From: Lineus longissimus
Lineage: Eukaryota > Nemertea > Pilidiophora > Heteronemertea > Lineidae
Assembly (NCBI RefSeq): GCF_910592395.1
Contig: NC_088325.1
Location: 15,130,109-15,194,108, forward strand
Length of the DNA stretch: 64,000 nt
Direction of reading: 5' to 3'
Part shown: in pieces, positions 11,753 to 24,370 of the stretch
How positions within the stretch are numbered: position 1 is the stretch's first letter
How the letters are laid out: the number at the start of each line of letters is the position of its first letter
Made by a program: the position numbers and the translations under genes
Notes under the pieces: generated by a model
Seen by the model: only the letters and a program-made list of their open reading frames with translations
Database searches by the model: none
What the model was told of the DNA's origin: nothing

Positions 11753-14700
11753 CTAGTTAAGATGTCGATGTTTGTGCTGCAGTGACTATTAATGAAATTT
11801 TGATAAAACTTATTAAATTGCCAAAATGGTAAGACCTAGACGGACAGCGGGAGTTCTCATTTTCTTTAACAGGGGGCAGTTTATTCAGGAATTGAGTCAT
11901 CACTATGGTAATATTGACAAAAGGTTTTATTGACACATACTGGTAACGATGGAAACATATTGGTTACCATGGTTGCTTGAAACCAGGCTCGACCCAAGAA
12001 TCTCACTTAGCAAGTCATAGGCATCCCCAATTCGTATCATTTCGACTGCCCCCTGCTGGAGAAAATGCCAATCATTTTTCGAAGGCAAAGAATCATTGCC
12101 CGCGGGCCATGTATTTACATAAATGTATGTCTATTTATACGTCAACATGCCTATGTGAAATTGTCAGTTTCTAGTTAAATACGAGAAATTAGTTACGATG
12201 ATGTGCAGGGAGTACATTGTTCATCGAAGCAGGCCATAAGTCCAGACCTTTAATGCTAATTCGTACTGACTTCGACATCCATTACGAATGGCAGAAAACA
12301 GGGACGTAAAAAGGTTTAGAATTCTCAAAACCTTTTGACATGACCATTCATTAGAAAGCTCTTGCTGAGCACTTAATTCTGATGGTACCATTCGTAGACC
12401 TTTCGACGTGACCATGCATTAGAAAGCTTTCTGATGGTCCCTGATAAGCGTGTTTTCAGCCAATGATTCAAGGACCTGCAGGCCATTTTACCTGTCACTA
12501 AGTGATACACTGGCTTTCTAGAAGTTTTTCTATGGAGGTGCTTGGAAACATGAAGTCCAGCAAAGGGCAAATGCTGGCATTTAAGATGAAATGTAAAGGC
12601 CTCGGGACATGGCGAATCTGTACCTGCATTCCTTTCAAACTTGTAAATTGTATCATACTAAGTATACATTGTGCTGTAAAACTTAGAGAGTATTGTGTAA
12701 ATTTGTCCATGTCTGTAGTGGTTTTAATTGAGAAGTTTAGCAAGAAGAAGCGATTGTTCTTTTCAGACTTTTTGTGCACAGAGCAAAACATGTGGTTCGA
12801 ACTTGGGTTTTTGTTCAAGGAATGAATTTGTGAAGTTTCATACTTATCTGTCAGGGGGCGCATTCTCAGAAAATTTTAACTTTTCATTCGGTGGAATAGA
12901 TTTATATCTAGTTCTTAACTTTTCCCAACTTTTTCTGTATTTCTTTATCTAAACATTGGCCAGCAGAGGCGCATGATGACACTGGGACGAATAGGATTGA
13001 TGATATGGCTGGTTGCTAGTCGGAGACAATTCCATCAGGAGCTGGCATCAAAGTGTTGTAGCAACATTGACCCCCTACTTACTGAGTAGAGACATCATTA
13101 ACCCTTTAAAGCTTCATGGCATAGGCCTAGAGCAGTGCTGCTAGTCTTCTTGTTGGGTTCAACAACCACAAATCAGGTCTCCGCATTTGATGTCGCGTGC
13201 ACATTGGTCATTTTCCAAGAAAGTTCATTGTTGGCACGATACACTCTCAATGTCCTGCATTCAACAGTATTTTGTTGGGGCATTTTTCAGTACACGCACA
13301 CAGCTTTTGTCAGTTCAACTAGACTGTTGGAGGGGACATCCTATTCGAGTAAAAGACTTTGATAACAAAGTAATGATATCCTCAATATGTAGAATCCGTC
13401 GGTATTACATTGTTTTCAGTGAACGATATTCGAGCATTTTAGGTGTGTCCTGAAGAAAATTGCGTTCCCAAGCTGTGATGTCTGTATCATTGCGCCACGT
13501 GGTGTCATAAGGTCTACATACTCACTATACCTCAACGTCGGATCCTAAATAATTAGTCGTTTGACTAAAGTTGTGTATGTGTGCTTCGATTCTTATTGAG
13601 GACAGGGACAGGTTCTCTCAAAACTTCCAATTCTCCGCACGAATCCAAAATACTTCACTGACGCTTTAAACCGTATGGCTAAGATTTGTAATCGACGAAT
13701 TTCTTTCATCAAAGATATAACTCAAGTAAGGTCATTTAGTTAGTGCGTACATTTTTCTCAACAAGTGGGTAACAGTATGTAAGGAGGTAGTGTTCATGTT
13801 TTTTTACACGTAGAACTGAAAAATATCTCTGAAAATTTGTTCAAAAAAATTTCGCAGCATATCGTATTTAATGAAAAAGCCAGCTGATAATCATGTTTCG
13901 TGACATCATGTTTCGTTTCTTCCATCCTGATATGCCAGTCGATTTCACAACAAACTATGATCCAGCTCTGAACAAGTTTTGACCTGAGCAATAGGCTCAT
14001 GGGCAAAGATACCAGGAAATGGCTCTCTGGTAGTTCACCTACTATACGCACTATTCAATGTCTCATTGTGTCAATCACCTTTTGGAAAATCACTCAACTA
14101 TACCGGTATTCTTTATTGTTGTCAATACGTATTCTGATATAGTTGAACTAATCTAAACAGATGCACGTGTAAAATACAATGGAAATATCATTGCATTCAA
14201 GACCTCAACCCGTAGTGTAAGCCCACTAATTCTCTCTTCTTCTGTTGTTGAATTTTTATTTTCAATTTTTTGTTACTGATTTCGTTTCCTCTCTCCTGCA
14301 TCTGTTAGAATCTCTCTGCATGTAATGCAGTATGTTGGTATTGTTCTGGACATTTTTCGACAGTTGGAAAAAAACTGCGATGACGATTTTTTTTTTCAGG
14401 GCAGAAAAGGTATTTCTTAGATAGCGCTATGGGTTTTTTTCGCTGTGGTTACACTGAACTTGTAAAATAATGAGTCGCTTATTACACAATCCTTTTTCAC
14501 ATGTATTACTGAGGGGCCACTCAGTAAGTACTTGCTCACGGATCTGAGAAGTTGTAAACAAATGATCTTATGCTTGCTTAAACAATTGATGGCCCCTTAT
14601 GAATTGGTCCCTCGCCCATTGTTTGACACACATGGGCGACCGAAACGAGAACAACAGAAGAGCTGTTATCTGATTGGTCGAAAATACTGACCACTCAGGC

Positions 14701-17700
14701 AAAGGAATGATTCTATAGTCCCTCGAGTGTTGCTTCCAGTGTAGTCGCTGGTGTTGGTCGTACATACATGTACTTGACAGTGTGCATGCTGGGTTTTAGA
14801 GTCTGGCACTTTGTTGCCAAGGCTCATTACATGGCAGAGCAGCGATACGAAGTTTGTAACTTAATTTATTCATGAAATCATTAGCATAGTGACTTGTTAT
14901 TCAAATGAGGCATTTAGTTTCAACTCCTCGGTTGATTTACTAATTCAGTTGATGATCAGGTGTTGAAAGGAGATAATCAAGAGTTTCTTGTTCTTTCTGA
15001 ATGACCATTGTGACCTTATTTCTCTAACCCACTTATTGTTGATTTAGTCGATTATTTCAGGATCTTCCACTTCTGTCTAGGACTTGTCACTCAATTGCAG
15101 CGATATTGTCATGTACGTGATTCATTAATTGCCCATGAGGATATTTGTCCAGGCAGTGCCTCAGTTAGAAATCTAAACGAGGATAGATCTACGCTTCCAT
15201 ACTTCAGTAGTTTACCTTTAAAGTTTGTCATCAAATTACCCAAACGCTTTGATTATGGTACTAATAAGTAAATCAACCAAGGAGAATCTAAGGTCTTTAA
15301 GTTGTCTGAGTATGTACATTTTCTGTTGCGTAAGAGCCAGCCAATGTGTGCGTCTGGCGAACATTGTCATAAAATCAGTTCGGGAAAAACTATTTTTCGA
15401 AATTTTCGAAATTTGTAAGTATTTATGTTTCACCAATAGTACTGTTGTCATTTCATCATCGAAGAGGAAATTTGGTGGTGGAGTGGTTTAGGATATGTAC
15501 TGAGATGTGGGGAGGTGGTGGGTTTAATCACATTTCAGCACTCTACCATACCACTACCACTCACCTCCCAGAAGCGAACACACTTTGCAATCAGTGGTTT
15601 ATTCACCTAATATGAAGAGAGATATATCATTGGTTTATTATTCTTATACACGACTACTTTAAAATTGCTTCAAATAGTAAATTTTTCCCAAAAAATAACT
15701 TTTCCCAAACTGACCTAATAATATTTGTAATAATAGAGTAAATGTACTGTAATTTGTAAATAAGTTTCATTTTTTCTCTGGATACGCTGGTTTTGTAACT
15801 ATTACAATAAGATGAGAAAGGGTTGGTATCATGGTTGGATGATAGAGTAGTAATGCCATCCTTTGAGACTTTATGGAACCTTGGTTGTCGTGGTAACCAA
15901 TCAAATAAAAGTAGAAATTTGTTTCGATTTGCTGGGAAATTCCCCTCTAGTTGTTAAGACAATATATTATGTTCATAGACCATCTTCTTTCGAAAAGGCC
16001 TCTAGGCGTGCTTATAAAATGATTTCTTGCCATCTGCGTTGACTCAGGCCCAAAGTATAATACATAGGCTCGCTGGTGTTAAGTCTGATCAAGTACCGCA
16101 GACCCTGCACCGATGGGATTCCTCCCGTTGCCATTATGAATCAAACATTAGCTTCAAGGAAAATCTATACCATCCAGTCAAATATGAAAACACTGTTTAA
16201 CCATGACAATCAAAATTCCAAAAAGTACGTGAACTTCTTCCCATTCTGCACTCAAACTTAACTGAGAGGAATCAAAAAATGTTAGGCCCCCTATCATTGC
16301 GTAGACGTACAAGTGTTGGGCTATTCACCCATGGCGATGTGTCTATTGATCACATTTTTTGCTGTACCAGGACTTTTAATATCATTGGGGCACGTCTTTA
16401 TCGGCTATTCACTGACGACATTGGAGTATCGCTTGACAACCCTAAAGAAGAAAAAACGTAACCATCGGACAGGTTATGGTTGTGACATGCTTGACCACAG
16501 TGCCTGTATTAAACAGTTTCTCTCATATAGAACAAGTTATTGTTTCACTCGAAAGTTTTCAAGGTGAATTTTCCAGTTTTTTGAGTGCAGGGTGTGTTGG
16601 AGTCACGCTTCCATAGCAACGACGCCTCTATTCATCCAATTTTAGCGATTCGTGTACTTTGTTTGCTAGTGCTTAAGTACGGTTATGAAGATGTATTTAT
16701 TTTTACGAAGTATGACACTGTATGGCAATTCCGTGATTTTTATGTAATTCTCACTGCAAGAAATAAAATGATATCTACAGTAAGAAACGTGTTGTTGAGA
16801 CTGCTGTGTTTGTTACTACATGAGCTACTTCAAGTAGGCTCCTTGAATTGCCAAGTAAGGTACTTCGGTTCGAGAAGGCCACTTGAGGTGTCTCCGAGTT
16901 AGAGAGTTCGCCGAAGGACATAAGGCTCTGGTGCCGTCCCAGGGACATCAGGTCCTCAGGTACATATTGTCATCAGGTACATACGGTCCTTGGGTACATA
17001 AGGTGCCGTATGGCTATACTAGGCTACTTGGTTGTCGAATAGGGTATTGTGTCTTCACAGTAAGATGGAAGTTCTCCGAAAGACAGAGGGGTTCTTATGC
17101 TGTCTCGGGTATATCAGATCCTCCGGCACGAGAGGTATACCTCAACAACAAGAGCTAAATTCGTACTTCAAGTAAGCTGCTCGGACGCCGAGTGGGGTTT
17201 TTGGCCCGTCTTTCAGAGCACTGTGAGATAGAAGTTCTCCGAATGAAAAAGGCCTGATGCTGAACCAGGCACAACAAATAGCTTAGGGACAATAAGTATA
17301 CCTTCACCACACGAGCTACTTCATGACGACTACTTCACAACAGGGGGTTGTTTTGAAAACTGATGCCAGGAAACTATGACAGCAAGATCGTCCCAGTGGT
17401 CGTGTTCACTTGATTATGCTTCAAAATTTCAAGAAAAATGAATAAAATCTCAAGAACTCTTCATTGGCACAAGTACTAGGCCCCGGTGAAATAGCTAGTT
17501 TGTTATCCCTGTCGCATCCCCTAGCTTGTCCACCCGATCAATTTGTTTTTCATAATTTCCAAATTCCCAGTGATGTGCTGAACAAATAATAATTGACATT
17601 GGGCAAAAAACGGCAGCTGTTTGTATCATTTCAATATTGTGTTACTGTGCAAATATAACAATTAAAACTCCCCCACTCTCATCACTTTGTTATGTTAAAA

Positions 17701-18258
17701 GGATGATAAACTAACATTCTTCTTATTGGGCCTTATTACGTATTGTTTCATCATTCATGTCTGGTGCTTCCCGCGTGCAGGGACTAACCGTGTCAGTGTT
17801 CCGGCCTATGAGAGACATGCCTAATTAGTACATAATTGTTTTCATCCTCCTTGACTGAAGCTCAACTTATTAGATGACGTCGTTTCATCCCTGCTTGCAT
17901 TGGCCACCATGGCTAAAAGTCGGCCATTTCATTACTGAATGACTTTTAATACCTCAATAAATTAGAGACATGAAAAAAATGCACAAAATTTGGTTAAAAC
18001 CGTTTGTTTCAAGTATTGCACGCCCACCCAGTAAAGTGAGTGCGACACTGTAGTTTAGGCGAACTCTCGGTACAATTAGGGCGGGTACAGTTTCGTCTCA
18101 ACATGGAAGTCAATGATGTCAGGGAGAATAAGCTTGAGTAGGATGTGTGATTGGAGTTTGGATTTTAATGAGTTGGCGAGTATCTTATGATTTGTTACTT
18201 CAATTTGAAGAACATATCTCAGAATTTCCGCAAACATACAGATGTTTTGATTTGAAAT
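11753..18258. other. Intergenic, no supported gene
   Basis: No ORF here combines start, splice sites and family similarity. Notable items are a weak membrane-exon candidate at 16286-16567, a pair of diverged direct repeats with gaccat(t/g)cattagaaagct at 12343 and 12409, and degenerate repeats of the aggtacata/ctccgaa type at 16900-17330. Confidence 0.6.
16286..16567 (+). CDS. Weak candidate exon encoding one hydrophobic helix and a Lys-rich stretch
   Basis: After a possible acceptor (aatgttag) an open frame runs to TAG/TGA at 16567. It encodes a hydrophobic segment (MCLLITFFAVPGLLISLGH...), then LEYRLTTLKKKKRN. A membrane helix followed by a basic cytosolic stretch is plausible, but no partner exon with a compatible phase was found and the downstream donor (GTTATG) is poor. 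It may be chance. Confidence 0.15.
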   Translation, partial: APYHCVDVQVLGYSPMAMCLLITFFAVPGLLISLGHVFIGYSLTTLEYRLTTLKKKKRNHRTGYGCDMLDHSACIKQFLSYRTSYCFTRKFSR

Positions 18259-20174
18259 ATGGAGAATACTAACATATTCGTTATTTTCGTGTTATTCTTG
18301 CCTTATATCGGTAAGTAGATTATGTGTAATGTGTGTCTGTTTACTGTCAATATAATGATGATGTTATCAATTTAACTCCGGCATAAATGTGATGATTATG
18401 GGTAATGTTCAGTGCTGTCCCAGCAGCGGCTAGTCGCAGTACTGACAATTACTAAAGAAATGACAAAGCGTTAGGACCTTTCAAATATTTCGTCTGAATC
18501 TGCCTGGCGAAGGCAGCCGAAGGGGCGAGGTAATACCTTGAGGTGCACAGTGCAGGTCATCAGGCAGTGAAAAAATGCACCTTTTGTCATTATCTTACAG
18601 TCTGGTCTCAAGACTTCCAGGAGACTTGTTCCGGCGACATGAAAATAGAGTGCGCCACAGGTGACATCGTCATCATCCACATCAACCAGGGAGAGCGCCT
18701 CCTTGAGGACAGATGCAAGCAAGGTCGTCACAAGGAGGACAAGCTATTCGAAAGACAAATCTGGGACTTGTGCAGCGCCAAGCAAAGCTGTGTCATTCCG
18801 TTTAAGTACAAAATGGAGGACTTGCAGTACTTAGAAGTTCTTTATGACTGTGGTAGGTGAGACTGAATCTATCTCTGATAACCCTGGTTCTTAAATCAAG
18901 AACATTGAAGTAAAATACTTGTTGCATTTGCAAGTAAAGCTAGTGTCAAAACAAATAATCTCATGATGTCTCAGCAGTGTCCCCGTGAAGCCAGCCACAT
19001 TATTAGTTAGCAAGGCTAGATCAGCAATAGAATAATGAAAGTATGAACAATTTTTCATTCCTCAAATACTAGACCGTGAACTCACGTTTCTTGCAATAAC
19101 CTTTTCAGGGGTTCGGCACGACCTATGTCGTGATGTCACAATAACCGGAAATACGTCATACCTCGAAAGCCCCAAATTCCGGAAAGTATTCCCATACACA
19201 TCAAAACAAAAATGTTCATGTGAGGCCAAGTTTGATTCAAATCGAGATGTCAAGGTCTCCTTTACTCACAATGTGTTCAACACAAGCAAAGCACACGTGA
19301 AGGTCTTTTGGGATAACATAACAAAAACCATTGACAACAAGACGGAGAGAAAGATCGCGAGTAAACTGTCGCACCAGGCCACGGAGCGTTTCAAGGTGAT
19401 CTTTGAAGCTGGCGAGGAACCTGGGGGCGGGCACTTTCAGCTGAGTTATGAGACGGATAAGCCAATCACGATGGTGTGTAACCCAGGCACAGACCAGAGC
19501 GCAAGTAAGTAGAGGACAGATAAAGTAAGATGGTACAGTTACAGCCCCAGTACAATCATATCCTATGACTTTTCAGATCTTTGACCAAAGTTTTAAATTT
19601 TTGACCGAAAGCTGACTTCTAAATCTACATCATCAAGAAACGTTTTGCCCTGAGGTGTAATGTTCTTTCATTAATTTCAGATCTGCTATTTTTCCTGGTC
19701 GCCCCCGCCGCCTTCGTGGGTTCACTTATCATCCTAGCCATAGTGATCTGCATTGTAAGGTGAGGCGAACGTTCTAAAAACAGTACGTTATACATTTACA
19801 TCACTGACACGCACAGCGCCACTCGCTGTACATTACGTATTTTTTGTCCCTGCCGGTGAAAGGTTTAAGATGTCTCGTTGGGTCGATGCTATCCAAATTT
19901 GCATGATAACACTTTGATTTTTACCCGTACATACATGGTCTTATTTTCTTTCAGAGGCAACGCAGCCAAAAGGAGGCGGGACCGTGCTAACCGGCAAGAT
20001 TTCGTCGATAGGCCTAATCCGGGCACTCCAGATTACGCTACGCGGGAAAGCTTCGCATCGAGTTACACGGGGTCCAGCTGTTCTTGTGAAGAGCACCAGG
20101 CATGCCAGGCTCACGTTGATCACTATGATCGTCCAAGGCCGGGAAATATTTACGTGGGAATGGGTCGTCTGTGA
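18259..20174 (+). CDS. SUEL-type lectin / CUB-like single-pass membrane protein
   Basis: Five exons: 18259-18310, 18601-18852, 19109-19504, 19681-19759, 19955-20174. They total 999 nt (332 residues), with phases agreeing at each junction. The ATG follows an in-frame TGA at 18253. Residues 1-20 are a signal peptide (FVIFVLFLPYIVWS). Residues 27-100 resemble a SUEL/galactose-binding lectin domain: paired Cys at both ends, ECATGDIVIIH, LCSAKQSCVIP and QYLEVLYDC. The classical Y-G-R of the sugar-binding loop is replaced by Q-G-E-R. Residues 106-225 look like a diverged CUB domain (YLESPKFRKVFPYTSKQKC) with four N-glycosylation sequons (NTS, NTS, NIT, NKT). A membrane helix lies at about 237-258, followed by a basic stop-transfer KRRRDR and a short tail with PDYATRESF. 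It is probably a cell-surface protein; ligand and pathway are unknown. Confidence 0.82.
19681..19759 (+). CDS. Transmembrane exon of the SUEL/CUB protein
   Basis: A 79-nt exon (phase 1 in, phase 2 out) encoding almost only a membrane helix (LLFFLVAPAAFVG...LIILAIVICIV). The acceptor is ttaatttcag and the donor GTGAGG. A dedicated helix exon means skipping could in principle give a secreted form, though 79 nt is not a multiple of three. Confidence 0.85.
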
Positions 20175-20201
20175 TTGTGAGGTAGCAGTGAAGCAAGGAC
20201 A

Positions 20202-20207
20202 AATAAA
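20202..20207 (+). terminator. Polyadenylation signal AATAAA for the SUEL/CUB gene
   Basis: AATAAA lies 28 bases after the TGA stop and implies a very short 3' UTR. A second AATAAA occurs near 20357. Assignment is by position only. Confidence 0.45.
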
Positions 20208-21351
20208 AACTAGTATTTATTAAATCTTTCTAAAACTGTCAAGAAATACTTTTCTCTGGTCGATAATTCTAACATATTTATAATGGATTATGTATTAGCC
20301 TCGTTTAGGCCGCTGAGATTTTGATTAGACAACGATAACCTCTTGGTTTGGTATAAAATAAATGTGTCAAAGCAGATTCACGTTGGACCTTGCCTAAAAT
20401 ATATCAAGTTTGTGGTATTTTAGAATAGAAATGGCTTGGTTCTTTGCCTTCACCCATAACAACGGCTGCCACCTCGGTCCTAGGCTACATTTTAGTTCCA
20501 ACCTCGCGGTGTTAAGTGAGACAACCAATACCTCCATTTGGGTACGAAGCTGGTGATGCAGCTTCCTACGAGTTTAACGACTTCACCTTAAACTTGTGTT
20601 TGGGCAATGGAACTTCATTTGGGTGTCCTACAATACGTCAGCGGGGAGCGTAATCGACATCGTAAATGACCACTCAGAGGTAAACACCACAAACCATAAT
20701 TTTCTAATACAGGTAAACAATCGTCGTGTCCGCTGCGGAGTCTTCAGCCGATGTTCCGATTGGTATAGCCCCAGCGAAGTTTTTTTCTCTCTTGCAATGG
20801 CCGATATCATATTGACTAGCTAAAAATCGAGGTAATTGAGAGTTAGATGAATAATTAATATTGTAATTAGTGCTGTACCGTTTGGTAAATATCAACATCA
20901 TGATGACGGATATAAGACTCAAAAGCCAGATAGACGAGTAGTCACCTTGGTAGCATTGAGGCGCCACATTTCCAACGCATACAGTCAGAATAACTAGTTG
21001 TCCAAGAAATCATAACATATCGTCTGCTAGACTGGATTAACTTCTGCCATACCACATGGACTGATTGAGTGTAATGGATTACCAACGGCGGGATAGCATT
21101 AACAACGGCGGGATTATCGGTGTCTATTTGAGGTCACTGATGTTTTAGGGAAAGTTTGTCAATTCGATATTGAGGACATACATGTGCGCATACACTTTTG
21201 TGTACTCGGAGAGGAACGAGCTGGTATCCTGACGACAATAGCTTGTTTGTGGGACGATCGCAGATACCCACTCAACGACCGGCCATCATCATCTCGGCCG
21301 TGACGTAAATGCTGACGTCACATTCGGCGTAACGTCAGGCTACGTCGCAGG

Positions 21352-21466
21352 TAGCGATTTGAATCGCATTTTTGGCAGTGACCATCGCACGTTTGCGGGA
21401 GACCACGCGGGGTCGCTGCGATTTGAATCGCAGGCAACTGTGGTTTAAATCGCTCGTTTGCGGGGC
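21352..21466 (+). repeat. Diverged tandem duplication with GCGATTTGAATCGC palindromes
   Basis: GCGATTTGAATCGCA at 21354 and 21418, each followed about 30 bp later by CGTTTGCGGG, marks two diverged copies of a roughly 60-bp unit. A third partial TTTAAATCGC lies in the second copy. Confidence 0.6.
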
Positions 21467-21515
21467 GTTTCAGACAGCTGACTTTGTTTCCGAACGCGGA
21501 GGACGCTTCCTGAAG

Positions 21516-21580
21516 ATGTTGGAAAGAATTTACAGGGACATACCGATTCGGCCGACCAACTATCCTTATAAGTGCAATGG
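21516..21580 (+). CDS. Candidate first coding exon, unrecognised
   Basis: ATG at 21516 begins an open frame encoding LERIYRDIPIRPTNYPYKCN, ending at a strong GTAAGT donor (21581) in phase 2. The frame is also open upstream from a plausible acceptor (gcgtttcag), so it could be an internal exon. It cannot join directly to the exon at 27651, which needs phase 0. No other partner exon was found. Confidence 0.25.
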
Positions 21581-22865
21581 GTAAGTACATGTAGTGTAAT
21601 GAAGGCGCTTTTTTGAAGGTGAACCATTTTTCGAGTCGGTTTTCTCAGTATTGGGTGACAGCATTCGTGTATAGGCTATGAATTTCATTAAATGACAGAT
21701 ACCGGGAAGATATTCAGCAAATAGGCCTCACACAAACTGAAATGAACAATGCAATGTAAACGACATTGATATCGTACTCACGAAAGTAGGATAAAAACAT
21801 GTTTGTTCAAAACTTGTCTTAAGTATGATGTTGATAGAGTTGTGGGAATTAGCATACCGGTACTGTCAGCAGAAGCTCTAGAATGAGGTCAAATGAACAG
21901 AAATGGTAAATTCAGACCAGTGTCCGTGTCCAAAAAATAATTGGGCGTTCAGTTGACAGAGCTCTGCTTAAGAGGTACAAGTTCCCCACAGCAGTCCGAA
22001 AAGTTCGTCCAGGGATATGGTGCAATTCTTCGTTATGGTATGGTATTGGTGTTCATACGGCAGGCGAGAGCGAGTAATGTTGACTGTACAGTAGACTACA
22101 GCTCGTGTTCTTCTTCGATAAAACCTTGAGGTGATCCCGGTAACAACACCAGTAGGCCTACATGACCTAAGATGTCATTTTGACATATTGTGATAACAAT
22201 CTCCATTAAAGTAATCCCAGTGCACTTAATTGCTTATCATCGCTAACAGTAACACAGACACTGTGCCAATCATTCCTTGTGAAATATGTCTAGTAGTTCT
22301 TCACTGTCCGCTAGATGTCGACAGTCGAACCACCTGACAATATTAATGGCTGTTGTCCATTTACCATTCCACGGACGACCTTCAATAACGAGTTATGTCA
22401 TCACGCCCGTAAGCTGACGTGCATGCATAAAAAACCCTGACGGCTAAGTTAGAAAACTCTAACGCCTGTCTGCCATGTTTTGAACGACCGGTCAGCCATG
22501 TTTCAAACGCCCTCAGATATGATAGACCGCAGGCCGCAGTGGCGCTACCGTATTCACCAAGAGAGCACAGGCCTTGCGCAACATTTGTGAGAAAACAAAT
22601 GCCACCTGATCAGACAGTTCCTCAATACACCCATAGTTTTAAAACTAGCAAGCGGAAAGTTGTTTTGCTGCGTGCTCCTATAAACATCACAGGGTGTCAT
22701 GTTCATCTTCTGATTATGTATGTTATGAATTCACTTTGCCAATATTGTAAAAGGCCACTTTGAAACTGAAAATGGTACAGATGGCACAATGGACGCCATT
22801 CTGTCAAGCTTGAAATCAAAAATTGAAAAATATGTTCATCTACAACAACGGCCTCATGGCATAGT

Positions 22866-22945
22866 CGGTATGACGGCAAGGATCAAGTGGCACGGGTTCC
22901 GAGTTCGAACCCGCTCGAGGAATATTTTTTCTTTTTTCTTTACAC
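22866..22945 (+). repeat. tRNA-like (SINE head or tRNA pseudogene)
   Basis: ATGGCATAGTCGGTATGACGG resembles a Pol III A box, and GAGTTCGAACCC resembles a B box about 40 bases later, followed by a T-rich terminator-like tract. The acceptor and T stems pair poorly, so a working tRNA is unlikely. Confidence 0.5.
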
Positions 22946-23112
22946 GAGAACTGTGATCTGTCTCCTCAATGAACTTGTTGTTGGTGCACTGCAGTTAAGT
23001 AAGACCAGTCGCTGGGTGTCTATCATTTGGTAGTCGGGCGTTTGTGTTTTCTAACTTGGCCGTTAGGGTTTTTATGTTTTTATACGTAGCCCGTAGCAGG
23101 CTGCGACCCACA

Positions 23113-23325
23113 ATGTCCACGACCCGGAAACAAGCAATAATGTTGAAATGGATTTCAGTGTTCTTGCTTCACTTTGCGAGTTTTCTGACACTGGTTCACT
23201 CTTTCCAGAACGTTGTACCCCACCAAAGAATGGCGATCGGAAGCGCGTGCCTCTCACAGCCCGGACTTCAGACCCAGACCGCCGCTGAGGCTTCCCCCAG
23301 TGTCACCTGGGGACTTACGAAATAA
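23113..23325 (+). CDS. Short ORF with signal-peptide-like N terminus (weak)
   Basis: ATG at 23113 starts a 70-residue frame. Its residues 10-30 (MLKWISVFLLHFASFLTLVHS) would pass as a signal peptide with cleavage before FQ. The remainder is Gln/Ala/Ser-rich with no recognised domain, and it overlaps one unit of an approximate tandem duplication. It may be a first exon or chance. Confidence 0.2.
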   Translation: MSTTRKQAIMLKWISVFLLHFASFLTLVHSFQNVVPHQRMAIGSACLSQPGLQTQTAAEASPSVTWGLTK

Positions 23326-24073
23326 TCCACAGTCAAAACGTATTTATCATATATGGATGATAGCCGCAAAACACAAGGTAAGCCAATGTTATCCATTGCC
23401 CGGACATCAGATCCGGCCGGCCAAAGGCCGAAGCTCCCTTCAGTCATCAGAAGTCATTACGCAACAATCCCTTCGTTAATATAACAATATACACGGACGA
23501 TGTATGCAAAACGTCAGCTATGTTTAGATGTACCATACCCGGGTAAGCATCCCATGTCGCCAAACATGACAATTGCGTTAATCAGACGAAGCTCAGCCGT
23601 GCAACTGTCTCCGTTATAGTATACTGCGAGATATCGTCACGAATTTGCTGCTAACACCTTCCCTGAAAGCATTTGCGGAATGAAACTTGGCCACCTGGCG
23701 ACGGTGACCTTCACCATACAAAGTAACCCTGCTGGGTTGTTTGAAAAGGAACTACCGTTACCCAGCTTTTAGGCACACTTTGACGGCCTTTTGCGATTAC
23801 AAATATTTGGATGACTAATTGTTGGCTGTTAGCTACCTGGTGAGATTCGTGGACACACATTCTTACAAACACACATAAAAAACATAGCATTTAATTGAGG
23901 CCATGGAGAAAAACGTTTGCATTAGTTCCGTTTCTTTCACCTTCCTCGAACAAGTTACCGCCGGCCTGAGGAGCCTTCGCCATTGTCTTATTTCACAGGC
24001 ACTTTCCATTAAGTCTTCACCAAGACTAGCTACGCCGTGCCGTTTGCTTCACTCTTCTCTTGCCGTCAACTTG

Positions 24074-24370
24074 TTACCAGTTCAGCAGCATCTTGGGAAG
24101 TCTTCACACATGCCCCTTCTCCTCTTGCCACCAACTGTTCCGAAGCCAGTTCAGCAGCCTCTTGGGAAGTCTTCACACATGCCCCTTCTCCTCTTGCCAC
24201 CAACTGTTCCGATGCCAGTTCAGCAGCCTCTTGGGAAGTCTTCACACATGCCCCTTCTCCTCTTGCCACCAACTGTTCCGGTGCCAGTTCAGCAGCCTCT
24301 TGGGAAGTCTTCATACATGCCCCTTCTCCTCTTGCCTCCAACTGTTCTGGTACCAGTTCAGCAGCCTTTT
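24074..24370 (+). repeat. 69-bp minisatellite, about 4.3 units
   Basis: TTCAGCAGCCTCTTGGGAAG recurs at 24081 (one mismatch), 24150, 24219, 24288 and 24357 (truncated) at exactly 69-bp spacing with few differences. As 69 is a multiple of three, any stop-free frame stays open; all three + frames and one - frame are open across it. The - frame gives an Ala/Glu-rich 23-residue repeat (ARGEGACVKTSQEAAELASE). Coding status is undecided. Confidence 0.92.
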
